Shown here one piece after another: positions 34,295 to 42,969 of a stretch of 64,000 nucleotides of DNA; the stretch's first letter is position 1; every line of letters begins with the position of its first letter. Both the position numbers and the translations under genes were made by a program. This DNA is from Lachnospiraceae bacterium (lineage in GTDB: Bacteria; Bacillota; Clostridia; Lachnospirales; Lachnospiraceae), in assembly GCA_009774175.1 (NCBI GenBank), contig VSNG01000006.1, positions 1 through 64,000 on the forward strand, written 5' to 3'. Below the pieces are notes generated by a model that made no database searches, had not been told where the DNA came from, and saw only the letters and a list, made by a program, of their open reading frames with translations.

Positions 34295-34419
34295 GGAAGG
34301 ACATCGCCAAGCAGCGCCATAACTTCACCGGAGCGCAGTTCAAAATTAACATGGTCAAGCGCTTTTACGCCGGGAAACGACTTACATATGTTTTCCATAG
34401 AGACGATAATCTCGTTCAT
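34291..34419 (-). pseudogene. Truncated sugar-ABC ATPase N-terminus (42 codons)
   Basis: With AAGGAGG upstream, an ATG opens a 42-codon frame reading MNEIIVSMENICKSFPGVKA, then LDHVNFELRSGEVMALLG, and then DVLP stop. This is the typical N-terminus of RbsA/MglA-type sugar ATPases, and it stops where the Walker A motif (GENGAGKST) should start. The stop overlaps the kinase start. It is either a remnant of a deletion that fused an ABC gene to a kinase gene, or a short retained leader peptide that couples translation. It is too short to be found as a normal gene. Confidence 0.7.
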
Positions 34420-34648
34420 ACGCCAATCCTCCTTGTTTCTGTAATTTCAGTATATCAGAAACCCGTTTTTGCAAAAGGGTGGGGGATTTTGGTTTTATGG
34501 GGGTTTTTTTATGCAATTTTAAAGATGAAATAGAAAGAGCAATTGTTGTTTTTGAAATGTTGCATATAGAATATATTCAGATGACACCCAAAAAAGTCAG
34601 ATTTAACAAATTCGTGCACGTACACAATAAACGCCGCTGTTTCCGGCC
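34420..34648. other. Spacer upstream of the kinase module
   Basis: About 230 nt with no recognisable gene. It holds AT-rich sequence and an unremarkable 51-codon plus-strand frame (34497-34652) that overlaps the metal transporter's 3' end and has no ribosome site. A -10-like TATACT lies about 35 nt before the ABC fragment, without a convincing -35. Confidence 0.45.
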
Positions 34649-35497
34649 TTAAAAGCTTATACCCAAAAGCTGCGTCAATGCGCCCGCGCCTACACCGATC
34701 CCATAGAGAAGCAGAAATATCCGCAGGCTTTCCCTCCTGTCCTCATTTACCCGAAGCAATACCAGAAAACCCACGCCCGATCCGGACAAAAGCCCCGCCA
34801 TCAGCGCGCCGGCGCTCAATACCCCTTTTAAGTAAAGCTGGGTCAGAACCACGGAGGAGGCGCAGTTCGGAATCATACCCACTAACGCTGAAAGAAACAG
34901 ACTAAGCGCCGGTCTGCCCTGAACCAGCGCCGCAAGCGTTTCCTCCCCGGCCAATGCAACGGCAAAATTCAGAACCAGAGAAACTGCGACTATATATAGG
35001 AATATTTTCCATGTATGGTGAAACGCCGATCTCCAGATGCCTCTCTCACAATGACAGTGATGACGCTCACATAGATGGCCGATCTGCATTTCGACTTTTT
35101 TCCGAAAGAAAAAATCCGCAAGAAATCCTGCCGCAAGCGCATAAACAAGCTTCAACAGTAAAATTTTCCCGATCATGGACGGCGCCGCATTTTCTGATAT
35201 CAAAATGGGAAGCATCTCATCAGACGTGGATAAAAACACGGCTATGAGAGTGCCCATTGTAATAATCCTTCCTGCATAAAGATTTGCCGCAGCGGCGGAA
35301 AAACCGCATTGCGGAAAAATACCGAGAAGGCCGCCGATTGCCGGTCCCATCTTTCCCGATTTTCTGACAATCTCCTGCATTCGTCCCCCGGTCCAGTGTT
35401 CCAGACACTCCATCGCAAGATAGGCCAGAAAAAGAAAAGGCAGCAGCCTGAGCGCGTCTATATAGGTATCATAAAATACATCTACAATGATATTCAT
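34649..35497 (-). CDS. Putative manganese/metal transporter (10-TM ArsP-like family)
   Basis: A 282-residue polytopic membrane protein. Two repeated halves show GIFPQCGFSAAAANLYAG near residue 60 and GMIPNCASSVVLTQLYLKG near 215, with STSDEMLPI nearby, matching the family that NCBI names putative manganese transporter. A histidine- and cysteine-rich loop (LCERHHCHCERG, near residue 148) fits metal handling. The ATG at 35497 has GGAGG four nucleotides upstream. Mn export is inferred from family naming; another divalent metal is possible. Confidence 0.7.
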   Translation of the reverse strand: MNIIVDVFYDTYIDALRLLPFLFLAYLAMECLEHWTGGRMQEIVRKSGKMGPAIGGLLGIFPQCGFSAAAANLYAGRIITMGTLIAVFLSTSDEMLPILISENAAPSMIGKILLLKLVYALAAGFLADFFFRKKVEMQIGHLCERHHCHCERGIWRSAFHHTWKIFLYIVAVSLVLNFAVALAGEETLAALVQGRPALSLFLSALVGMIPNCASSVVLTQLYLKGVLSAGALMAGLLSGSGVGFLVLLRVNEDRRESLRIFLLLYGIGVGAGALTQLLGISF

Positions 35498-35737
35498 GCT
35501 TCCTCCATACAATTTTACAGATCAGCGCCATTTTCTGTAATCTGCGTTGTTCCATTACAGATACGGCAACAATTACCGAATATATGATACCATTCTCATA
35601 AAAAAAAGCAAGTATGAGTAATTTTGCACAAAAAGCGCAATTTTTTCCCTTTTCACCAGCATTTTGCGAAATAATGATTGATTCTTTGGCAAAAGTATAC
35701 TAAGATAGAATTGTGTAGCAAATGAGGGAGGTTCGGA

Positions 35738-36007
35738 ATGGAAGGCTTAAAAAATATCATGGAAGATGCCGTGGAGTATCAGCTTAATAAGCTGCTGCCC
35801 ACGATGCCTGAGGTATGTTCTTGCGAAAACTGCAAGCTGGACATGATGTCATATGCACTGAACAGACTTTCACCCCAATATGTACGTACAGATACTGGCG
35901 CGCTCTATCAGAAATTAAATAATTACCAGCCGCAGGCTGAAGTGGAAATACTGACCACGGTGATGTCAGCAATCAGCAAAATTGGTTCGCATCCCCAACA
36001 TGATTGA
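35738..36007 (+). CDS. ComFB-family protein
   Basis: An 89-residue protein with the four-cysteine-like pattern CSCENCKLDMMSYALNRLSPQYV that defines ComFB (late competence development protein family) and an N-terminal helix. GAGGGAGG precedes the ATG. In some bacteria ComFB-like proteins bind cyclic di-nucleotides; here function is unknown. It is a single-gene unit with a strong terminator behind it. Confidence 0.82.
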   Translation: MEGLKNIMEDAVEYQLNKLLPTMPEVCSCENCKLDMMSYALNRLSPQYVRTDTGALYQKLNNYQPQAEVEILTTVMSAISKIGSHPQHD

Positions 36008-36027
36008 ACAAACTTTTTCATTAACTA

Positions 36028-36055
36028 AACCCCGGGTGCATTTGCACCCGGGGTT
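36028..36055. terminator. Bidirectional terminator between comFB and the anti-sigma gene
   Basis: A perfect 12-bp stem AACCCCGGGTGC/GCACCCGGGGTT with a four-base loop, positioned between the ends of two convergent genes. T-rich on the plus side (TTCTTTC); the opposite side has AAA at the stem base. Confidence 0.85.
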
Positions 36056-36061
36056 CTTTCA

Positions 36062-37270
36062 TTAATTTTCCATAATCTCTATCTGCACTTCTCTTCCCTC
36101 GTCATTTTTATAGCGTTCGACATTTGCCCTGACCCTTGTTCGAAGGCGTTCCTCATAATCCTCCTTTGTGTCGACGGCAAAATCCCTTACCTCTCCGTCC
36201 CATCTGCACGTCACAAGATAGGAAACGCCATCCTCCTCAGCAAACAAAACGTCAACCGTCCTGCCCACCCTTTCATCGGTGACATTGACCAGATAATAGC
36301 TTTTCACTTCTTCAAAGCTTTCCGAAATATCCAGTTTTTCTTCCAAAAATTCCCGGGCCTGCTGCCTGATATCGTCAATTTTTCCCGGCGCTTCCGAAAC
36401 AGAGGGTCTTAGCGCGTCGGTTCCCTCACTGTCGTAGCTGTACGACATGGAGCGCAGAGTACCGTCCGCCGCGTCAATAAAGAAATAATAATAGCTGTAG
36501 TTTCCCATGTCACTCCAATTCACGCCGTATGTGCCCGCAATGCCTGCTGGATCCGAATCGGAATTATTATAATAATGATTTAACTCCATCCCGCTCCCAT
36601 CAAGCCCGAAAATCCGTTTCAGATATTCCTCAGCTATTTCCACAGCCTGTTCCTCTGTGACGCCGCCGGCCGCCACAGCCTTCTGTATCTGCTCTTTCTC
36701 CGCTGCCTTTCTCTTGGCAATCTCTTCGGCGTGCTGTTCCAGCAGGGCGTAATCGCGCTTTTTCTCAAAATCAATCTGTTCCAGAATCTCTTCGTCCGTC
36801 AGTTCCCTGTTCTGAGGCAGATAAAACACAGATGTGGTCGTCAGAAAACAAAACTCATACTTCACCGCCTCCTCCTCGCTGTCTACCTGTATCAGCTCGT
36901 CCGTTGGAAACAGACCGTCCATGTACTGGGCATACAGTTTTTCCCTGCGCGCCTTCTCTCCCTCCGTATACGCTCTGGTAAAGCCGTTCGCATCCACGTT
37001 CTGCCTCTGTATCTGTTCTGCAATTTCCGTAATCTCCACTTCCGGCACCCGCTCCATCCGCTCCTGCACAAGAGAGTTAACCACAGCGCGCACTGGCACG
37101 CTTAAAAGCCCTGCCGCCAGAATACAAACTGCAAAAGCTGACGCAATCCGTACATACCGGGCATATCCGCGCGTTCTTTTCTTCGCCTGTATTTCCCGAA
37201 TTATCTGCTCCTGTCTTTCTTCGTCAAACTCTATCTCTTTTACCGCATTTCTCAGATCCATAAGTTTCAT
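36062..37270 (-). CDS. Membrane anti-sigma factor-like protein
   Basis: A 402-residue protein with a short cytoplasmic N-terminus, one membrane helix (about 42-65; IASAFAVCILAAGLLSVPVRA), and a large extracytoplasmic domain. It is 20 nt downstream of an ECF sigma factor gene, the usual position for a membrane-bound anti-sigma factor that releases sigma upon a surface signal. I do not see a zinc-binding ZAS motif. The outer part has a PepSY-like repeat pattern (VTEEQAVEIAEEYLKRI; IDDIRQQAREFLEEKL). Ligand unknown. Confidence 0.72.
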   Translation of the reverse strand: MKLMDLRNAVKEIEFDEERQEQIIREIQAKKRTRGYARYVRIASAFAVCILAAGLLSVPVRAVVNSLVQERMERVPEVEITEIAEQIQRQNVDANGFTRAYTEGEKARREKLYAQYMDGLFPTDELIQVDSEEEAVKYEFCFLTTTSVFYLPQNRELTDEEILEQIDFEKKRDYALLEQHAEEIAKRKAAEKEQIQKAVAAGGVTEEQAVEIAEEYLKRIFGLDGSGMELNHYYNNSDSDPAGIAGTYGVNWSDMGNYSYYYFFIDAADGTLRSMSYSYDSEGTDALRPSVSEAPGKIDDIRQQAREFLEEKLDISESFEEVKSYYLVNVTDERVGRTVDVLFAEEDGVSYLVTCRWDGEVRDFAVDTKEDYEERLRTRVRANVERYKNDEGREVQIEIMEN

Positions 37271-37289
37271 ATACTGTCACCCTTTCTCT

Positions 37290-37745
37290 CTATTCTTCCT
37301 CCAGCCGCAGACGCAACAGTTTTCTCCCCCTCTGCAGACGTTTTTTTACCGCATTAACGGAGATTCCCATTATTTCTGACACTTCCGCCGTTTTGTATCC
37401 CTCAATATAATATAGATAAACGGCCGCCTTTACAGGCGCAGGGAGCGCAATGAGCTGTGCCAGAACATCACTGTATTCAGGGCTCTCATAGCTGGCGGTA
37501 ATCTCAGAAAGCTCCACCTGTGGATGCCGGAAGCGAAACCGCTGCATATCTATACAGCGATTCTGCGCCACTTTGATGAGCCACGCTTTCTCATGTTCTG
37601 AATCCCGGAACTTCTTTGTTCGCTCCAGATACCTGCAGATAGTATCCTGCACTGCATCCTGCGCGTCCGCCTCATTTCCCAGCATAACCACACAGATCCT
37701 GTAGAGCATGGGACTGTATTTTGTCACCACTTCCTCTATTGTCAT
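37290..37745 (-). CDS. ECF RNA polymerase sigma factor
   Basis: A 151-residue sigma-70 family protein with region 2 (AWLIKVAQNRCIDMQRF) and region 4 (LPAPVKAAVYLYYIEGYKTAEVSEIMGISVNAVKKRLQRGR). AAAGGTG is upstream of the ATG. It is followed by the putative anti-sigma gene. An ECF-type promoter resembling its own target lies just upstream. Confidence 0.92.
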   Translation of the reverse strand: MTIEEVVTKYSPMLYRICVVMLGNEADAQDAVQDTICRYLERTKKFRDSEHEKAWLIKVAQNRCIDMQRFRFRHPQVELSEITASYESPEYSDVLAQLIALPAPVKAAVYLYYIEGYKTAEVSEIMGISVNAVKKRLQRGRKLLRLRLEEE

Positions 37746-37791
37746 AAATTTTCACCTTTCCCAATCCATGGACCGTTTTTGAAGCTTCTAC

Positions 37792-37823
37792 TTATAACAC
37801 GCCGACGCCCGCCAAAAGGTGCC
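37792..37823 (-). promoter_or_regulatory. Possible ECF-type autoregulatory promoter
   Basis: On the minus strand GGCACCTTTT (37814-37823) is followed after 12 nt by CGTGTTATAA (37792-37801). ECF promoters commonly have an AAC-containing -35 and CGT in the -10, with 16-17 nt between; the spacing fits but the -35 is imperfect (CACC). Confidence 0.42.
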
Positions 37824-37889
37824 ACGGAGTAAATGCCTGCGGAATTAACTCCCGGGACCGGCTTCGCGGTCTCGCAATTTCCTATTGTA

Positions 37890-37921
37890 TAAAAAAAGAG
37901 CAGAAAACTTTCGTCTCCTGC
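37890..37921 (-). terminator. Terminator of the CarD gene
   Basis: On the minus strand GCAGGAGAC pairs with GTTTTCTGC (two G-T pairs), GAAA tetraloop, followed by TCTTTTTTTA. Confidence 0.85.
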
Positions 37922-37939
37922 CCTTCTGCTTCCTAATCT

Positions 37940-38455
37940 TTATACGGTAACTTTCTGCTTGTCCACCTCTCTGGCAATGTAGGCTTCCACCTCATCCCTC
38001 GGTATGGAAAGCGCTATGGACATCTCGCTGTAAAGAAGCTCCTCCGCCTTATGCAGATACAGCTCGTCCGAAGAAAGAACCTTTTTCCCTTCATTAATAC
38101 GGCTTCTCTTACGCTGGTAAAGCGTCTTGATAATCTGCACCAGACTTCTGGAATCATAGGTGCGGATTGCCTCCTTATAAGTATGCTCCCTGCGCTTTTC
38201 CTCCTGAATCCAAACCGTCTCAATTTCCGTGATATGAGCGATCAGCTTCTCGGCCTCTTCCTTATTCATAATTCTGCGCATAACTATCTTGTCATTATTC
38301 ACCGGCGTATAAATCGTGCTGACTTTTTCAAAAACAGGCTCCAATACATAATACTTTTTGTTCTGATCCGACCGATCAATCGGATTTCCCGTAATGTCAA
38401 TAACGCGGCAAACTCCATGTCCGCCGCACATAATTAATTCGCCTTTTTCAAACAT
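37940..38455 (-). CDS. CarD/CdnL-family RNA polymerase-binding regulator
   Basis: A 171-residue protein. The N-terminal RNAP-interaction domain starts MFEKGELIMCGGHGVCRVIDI, and the C-terminal half is helical (RSLVQIIKTLYQRKRSRI). CarD-like proteins bind the RNA polymerase beta subunit and stabilise the open complex at promoters. GGAGGGG is before the ATG. Monocistronic by context. Confidence 0.9.
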   Translation of the reverse strand: MFEKGELIMCGGHGVCRVIDITGNPIDRSDQNKKYYVLEPVFEKVSTIYTPVNNDKIVMRRIMNKEEAEKLIAHITEIETVWIQEEKRREHTYKEAIRTYDSRSLVQIIKTLYQRKRSRINEGKKVLSSDELYLHKAEELLYSEMSIALSIPRDEVEAYIAREVDKQKVTV

Positions 38456-38649
38456 AATGCCCCTCCAACTTTTCTGATCCCTGCCTGCAGTACCCCTTAC
38501 TTAACATCTTAACACTTTAAAATTCTTCTCGTAAGTACTTTTGAAATAGAAAAACTATTTTCGGCACATTTATAGCACAAGTAAGCTTTTCTGTTGTGAA
38601 AATTTGCTAGTCTGAAAAAGCGCTTCCTGAAAAAAACCCCTTTACTTAT

Positions 38650-39252
38650 TTAACGCATTTTAAAATTATCACAAATAAATCTGACTTCCTCCATTGGAAA
38701 GATTCGAATCATGATTCCCTTCAGAAGCTTCGCCGCTTCAAAACGAGATAAAATAATGACCATCTCCGCCCCGGGAAAAGGAAGAATATCTATGGACTCC
38801 ACATCCTCCTTCGCATTCACCAGGGTTGCCTTCGGCGGATTGATATCCACAGTTTTATGAATCATCTCCGTAAGCGCAATCGCGGAGGAGCCCATCATCT
38901 GATTCATCACTTCCGATACGCAGGACAAATGCATTTCGTTGAGCTCTCCGGGCACTGCCGTTCCCGCCCCGCCCATCATCAGATCCATGATTACCTTGAC
39001 GTCATTTTCCTTAAGCATTAATAGATTATTGCCATGAAAATCGTCTCTATAATCAATTTGAACTGTTACACTTCCCATACCGAATGCCATAAGAATATTT
39101 TTGATATCCGCACTGTTGACAACCTTCACCGACGGTGGACTGACAGTGATAACCTGTCTTGTCAGCGCATTCAGCGAAGTCGCGGAATGCGCCATACAGA
39201 TTTGCGCTACCTCTGCCATTTTATCCTGATCTAATGGTGATAGTTGTCCCAT
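38650..39252 (-). CDS. CheC/FliY-type CheY-P phosphatase
   Basis: About 200 residues, resembling CheC or the phosphatase half of FliY. Two copies of the CheC active-site pattern: first EVAQICMAHSATSLN, where the ExxN position reads ExxQ, and second CVSEVMNQMMGSSAIAL, with intact ExxN and the downstream Pro. There is no SpoA/FliN domain, so it is not full-length FliY. It would dephosphorylate CheY-P in the cytoplasm. Start is uncertain: ATG candidates at 39288, 39264 and 39252; I show the last, since AGAAGG stands upstream and the family start (MGQLSP...) fits. Confidence 0.72.
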   Translation of the reverse strand: MGQLSPLDQDKMAEVAQICMAHSATSLNALTRQVITVSPPSVKVVNSADIKNILMAFGMGSVTVQIDYRDDFHGNNLLMLKENDVKVIMDLMMGGAGTAVPGELNEMHLSCVSEVMNQMMGSSAIALTEMIHKTVDINPPKATLVNAKEDVESIDILPFPGAEMVIILSRFEAAKLLKGIMIRIFPMEEVRFICDNFKMR

Positions 39253-39384
39253 AGCCTGTTGCATCCTTCTCAAAATAATTATACTCATCTGATGTTAGTA
39301 CTTCTACTATACCTTATTCTAAGTCACTCGTGCAACATCTTATTTGGAAAAATGCAGTAAAAAATCATATTTTTTAATATTTTA

Positions 39385-42039
39385 CTATTCCGCCTCTCTA
39401 AGTCTCTCTACCACTGACCGTTTCACCACATAATGATAGGAAATAATCGGAACGACTGCCCCGATAGCCAGGAATGCAGGAGCCACCACCAATATCGGCA
39501 CAACCGTAAGACGATAGCTGAAAAACCAGAACATTCCCTCCAGCACATTGCTTGCCAGAGGCCCCATTACAATTGTCAAAATCAGGGTAATTACAACAGA
39601 GCTTCCGGCAAATACCATTCCTTCGGTAATCAGCATCCGATTTAACTGTTTTCCCGTCATGCCCACTGACTGCAATACAGCAAATTCCCGTTTTCTTGCC
39701 ATAATTCCCGTGAGGATCGCGTTCAGGAAATTCAGGATACCGACCATGCCGACAACCAGCGCCGCACCGCTGCCCACCATCATAAACATATCGCGAAAAC
39801 CGTAAAACTCTTCCTCGTAGGTCTTTCTGCTTTCATAATTGTACATGGAGTAGTCGCCGCCCGCAAAGTCCTGCATCCACTGTTCCGCCTGCTCCACCTT
39901 ATCGTCCTCGCAGTCAAAGGCGTAGTAGAGAATATCCGATGTGCCGGAATCCCGGATAAAGGTTTCCGCACCCATAACGAACTCATCCTTCCCATAATAG
40001 CGATAGCTAAGCGTTCCCGGCACTTCCACCAATGCCGCAACCTCGTACACCTTATCCTCATACACTTTGGCTCTACTCCAATACTTTTTATCCTCAAGAT
40101 CCTCATCCTTCCCGTAAATCTCACCCGTATCGGGGTTATAATACTCCCACTCCTTCACATAGCGGATGGTAATCTGATCGCCCATCTTCGCCCAATGGGA
40201 ATCCTCGTAGAGATTACCGTAATCGTCCGTATTGTAGACCGCCGCAACATAGCTGCCGCCCTCCTTTAGCCTGGCGAGATCGCCTTCGATCACATTGAGC
40301 TTATCCAGAATAAAGTCTTCCATCCCGTAAAGCTGCACATCTTCGGCATACAGGTCGCCTGTCTTTTCCAATAATTTTAAATACTGATCTATCATCTCCG
40401 GTTTGCTCCATTTACCCTGTACCTTCCGTACCCATTCCTCCGTGACAAACTCCTGCGCCGCAAAGGTTTTTTGATAAGTTCTGCCGCCCTTTGCGCCATC
40501 CATCGCCTCCACCTGCGAGACCATCTCCTCCGGAAAAGGTTTGGGATCAAAATTGCTCACCTGAAAATAGGAGGCGTCAGCAGTAATAAAATCCGTTACC
40601 ACTCGTTTTAAATATTTGTCCATATCAAAACCGTTTGCCAGAATAAAGGTAATATTCAAAACTACTACCGCAAAGGACATGGAGATTACCGTAATTAAGG
40701 TTTTACTTCTATTTCTGCCAAGATTCGCCACCGCCATGCGAAAAATGGAAGCGCCCTTTTGCGAAGTCTCAGACACATTCAGTGAATGCCGTCTTTTAGT
40801 TCTTCTCACGCCGTCCTTTTCCGTGTAACGCACCGCCTCCACAGGGGAGATTTTCGCCGCCATCCTGCGAGGCTTCCGACAGGAGACCCAGACCGTCACA
40901 AAAGAGAACACCGCCGCGCCAAGAAAGATTATGGGACTGACTGAATAAGTTAATTTTATGCCGTTAAGCTGAGACACCACTACACCCGTCATAGCCACGC
41001 CCGCGCCATAGCCTACGGCCAGACCGATGGGAATCCCCAGCGCCGACAGTAAAAACGCCTGCAAAGAGATAATCCGCTTGATCTGCCGCCCCGTGGTGCC
41101 GATGGTCTTTAACAGCCCGTAAAAGCGCACGTCGTTTGATACCGATATCTGGAAAATATTGTAGATAATCAGATAACCTGTAAAGACAATCAACAGCATC
41201 ACCGCAATAAGCGCAAGCACCGTAGAAATATCTATGGAATCCTCAAACTGTGCCGAGACATAACCCCAGTTGCCGCCTGCGCGGATATAATTGTCTCCCT
41301 GATCCCAGCCCTCCGACTGATAACCGTGCCGCTCCAAAATGGTGTTAAGATTTTCTTCAATGTGGAAAGCGTTTTTAAACATCACACCCATACGGATAAG
41401 GCCGGTCATGCCATCTTTGCCCTGCGTACCCAGCTTTTCAAAAATCTCCCTCGTCCGGCTCTCAGGAACCAACACATGGTTTGCCACAATAACTTCATCA
41501 TAGTCCCAATAACCGCACAGGGTAAAAGTTTCCGTAGTCTCCTCATCGTCTACCAGAAACGTCATGGTAAACTCGTTACCAATCACCGGCTCCACCCCCA
41601 GCAGGGCAAGGACTTTCAAGTCTGTAGCCGCCTCGTTGGTGCCTTCCCTGGGAAACCGCCCTTCGACAGGCTCCAAAAACATCCACTTCGCCGTGTTTTC
41701 GTCGCAGTAGCTGACCTCCACATGGCTCTTGTGAAAAGGCTCTTTTTCCGGCATACCGCAGAAGATTCGTTTTCCGTACTCCTGAATCAGCGGGTCGTCC
41801 TTCAGTTCCTCAAACTGCTCTTCCGTTATATCCTTAATCTCGCCGTGGGCATAGCTGCCCGCCTGCCGAAAGTTGGACTGCTCAAACCCGTGCTTGATGG
41901 ACATGCCCACCGTTAAAATAACCGTAAATAGTATTGTGGTCAGCGCAATTGCCGCCACCGTAATGATATTTCTGATCTTCGCCGCCTTGAAGCTTGCAAG
42001 ACTGAGACGGCGAATGGTTTTTCTGTTGGAAACATGCAT
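39385..42039 (-). CDS. ABC transporter permease (FtsX/MacB-like, double)
   Basis: An 884-residue permease with an N-terminal helix, a large extracytoplasmic domain, a cluster of three helices around 310-420, a second large extracytoplasmic domain (about 490-750), and three more helices at the C-terminus: the duplicated FtsX layout. It pairs with the ATPase encoded just upstream. I start at the ATG at 42039 (MHVSNRKTIRR), with AAGGGAG before it; the longer frame up to 42123 overlaps the ATPase gene. Probable role: export or release of a peptide, lipid or antimicrobial, unknown. Confidence 0.82.
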   Translation of the reverse strand: MHVSNRKTIRRLSLASFKAAKIRNIITVAAIALTTILFTVILTVGMSIKHGFEQSNFRQAGSYAHGEIKDITEEQFEELKDDPLIQEYGKRIFCGMPEKEPFHKSHVEVSYCDENTAKWMFLEPVEGRFPREGTNEAATDLKVLALLGVEPVIGNEFTMTFLVDDEETTETFTLCGYWDYDEVIVANHVLVPESRTREIFEKLGTQGKDGMTGLIRMGVMFKNAFHIEENLNTILERHGYQSEGWDQGDNYIRAGGNWGYVSAQFEDSIDISTVLALIAVMLLIVFTGYLIIYNIFQISVSNDVRFYGLLKTIGTTGRQIKRIISLQAFLLSALGIPIGLAVGYGAGVAMTGVVVSQLNGIKLTYSVSPIIFLGAAVFSFVTVWVSCRKPRRMAAKISPVEAVRYTEKDGVRRTKRRHSLNVSETSQKGASIFRMAVANLGRNRSKTLITVISMSFAVVVLNITFILANGFDMDKYLKRVVTDFITADASYFQVSNFDPKPFPEEMVSQVEAMDGAKGGRTYQKTFAAQEFVTEEWVRKVQGKWSKPEMIDQYLKLLEKTGDLYAEDVQLYGMEDFILDKLNVIEGDLARLKEGGSYVAAVYNTDDYGNLYEDSHWAKMGDQITIRYVKEWEYYNPDTGEIYGKDEDLEDKKYWSRAKVYEDKVYEVAALVEVPGTLSYRYYGKDEFVMGAETFIRDSGTSDILYYAFDCEDDKVEQAEQWMQDFAGGDYSMYNYESRKTYEEEFYGFRDMFMMVGSGAALVVGMVGILNFLNAILTGIMARKREFAVLQSVGMTGKQLNRMLITEGMVFAGSSVVITLILTIVMGPLASNVLEGMFWFFSYRLTVVPILVVAPAFLAIGAVVPIISYHYVVKRSVVERLREAE

Positions 42040-42097
42040 GTTATTTTCTCCCTTCTTTACGGAGAATGTCGTTCTGCAGACATTCTTCCGGCACGCT

Positions 42098-42763
42098 TCA
42101 TACTGCGATCCGTCCATCCTCAATCCGAATAATCCGATCCGCCATCTGTGCTATCGCCTCATTATGCGTAATCATAACGATAGTCTGTGAAAATTTCTGC
42201 CCCGTTACTTTTAAGAGACTTAAGACATCCTGACTGGTTCTGGAATCCAGATTTCCGGTCGGTTCATCCGCCAATATAATGGCAGGCTTGGAGGCAAGCG
42301 CCCTCGCAATCGCCACCCTCTGCTGCTGCCCGCCGGAAAGATTGTTAGGCAGATTGTTCAGCTTGGAGGCAAGCCCCAGTATGTCAATGATTTCTTTGAT
42401 GTATCCCTGATCCGGGCTGTCACCGTCAAGCTGTATCGGCAGGAGAATATTTTCATAAACATTTAACACCGGCACCAGATTGTAATTCTGGAACACAAAG
42501 CCAATCTTCCTACGGCGGAATATGGTCAGCTCCTCATCCTTCAACGTAAAAATTTCCTTACCGTCCACAGTAACGTTGCCGGACGTGGGACGATCAAGTC
42601 CGCCCAGCATATGGAGAAGCGTACTTTTTCCACTGCCCGATGTACCTACAATGGCAACAAACTCGCCCTTCTCCACCTGAAAATTCACCCCGTCCAGAGC
42701 ACGCACTTCGCTCTCGCCCGAGCCATATACTTTTTTTAAATCGTGTGTTGATAATATGGTCAT
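42098..42763 (-). CDS. ABC transporter ATP-binding protein (MacB/LolD type)
   Basis: A 221-residue ATPase with intact Walker A GTSGSGKST, Q-loop, signature LSGGQQQRVAIARAL, Walker B IILADEPTGNLD and H-switch THNEAIAQ. It works with the FtsX-like permease downstream. GAGGAGG is before the start. The family exports lipoproteins, peptides or antibiotics. Confidence 0.93.
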   Translation of the reverse strand: MTILSTHDLKKVYGSGESEVRALDGVNFQVEKGEFVAIVGTSGSGKSTLLHMLGGLDRPTSGNVTVDGKEIFTLKDEELTIFRRRKIGFVFQNYNLVPVLNVYENILLPIQLDGDSPDQGYIKEIIDILGLASKLNNLPNNLSGGQQQRVAIARALASKPAIILADEPTGNLDSRTSQDVLSLLKVTGQKFSQTIVMITHNEAIAQMADRIIRIEDGRIAV

Positions 42764-42969
42764 GCTTTCCTCCTCTCAAAGACGCAAACCCGCCCTGCCA
42801 TATTTCTTATCCAAGTTCATCGTATGTTTGCACCTATTTAAAAAATCTGCATCGGAAGGACTGTCTGTAACATCGTCCTCCACAATACAGATTATCTCAT
42901 GGCAATCTTTCCACATTCTTTCCACAAGAGAAAAGATTATGACAGTTTTGTAAGAATTGAAACGCCGCC
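42764..42969 (-). promoter_or_regulatory. Intergenic region upstream of the ABC transporter
   Basis: About 200 nt between the histidine kinase end and the ATPase start, probably holding the promoter and operator of the transporter. I see no consensus promoter with certainty. Confidence 0.35.

Noticed and set aside
34497..34652. 51-codon plus-strand frame (MGVFLCNFKDEIERAIVVF...)
   Set aside because: No ribosome site, overlaps the 3' end of the metal transporter and resembles no known family, though composition is protein-like.
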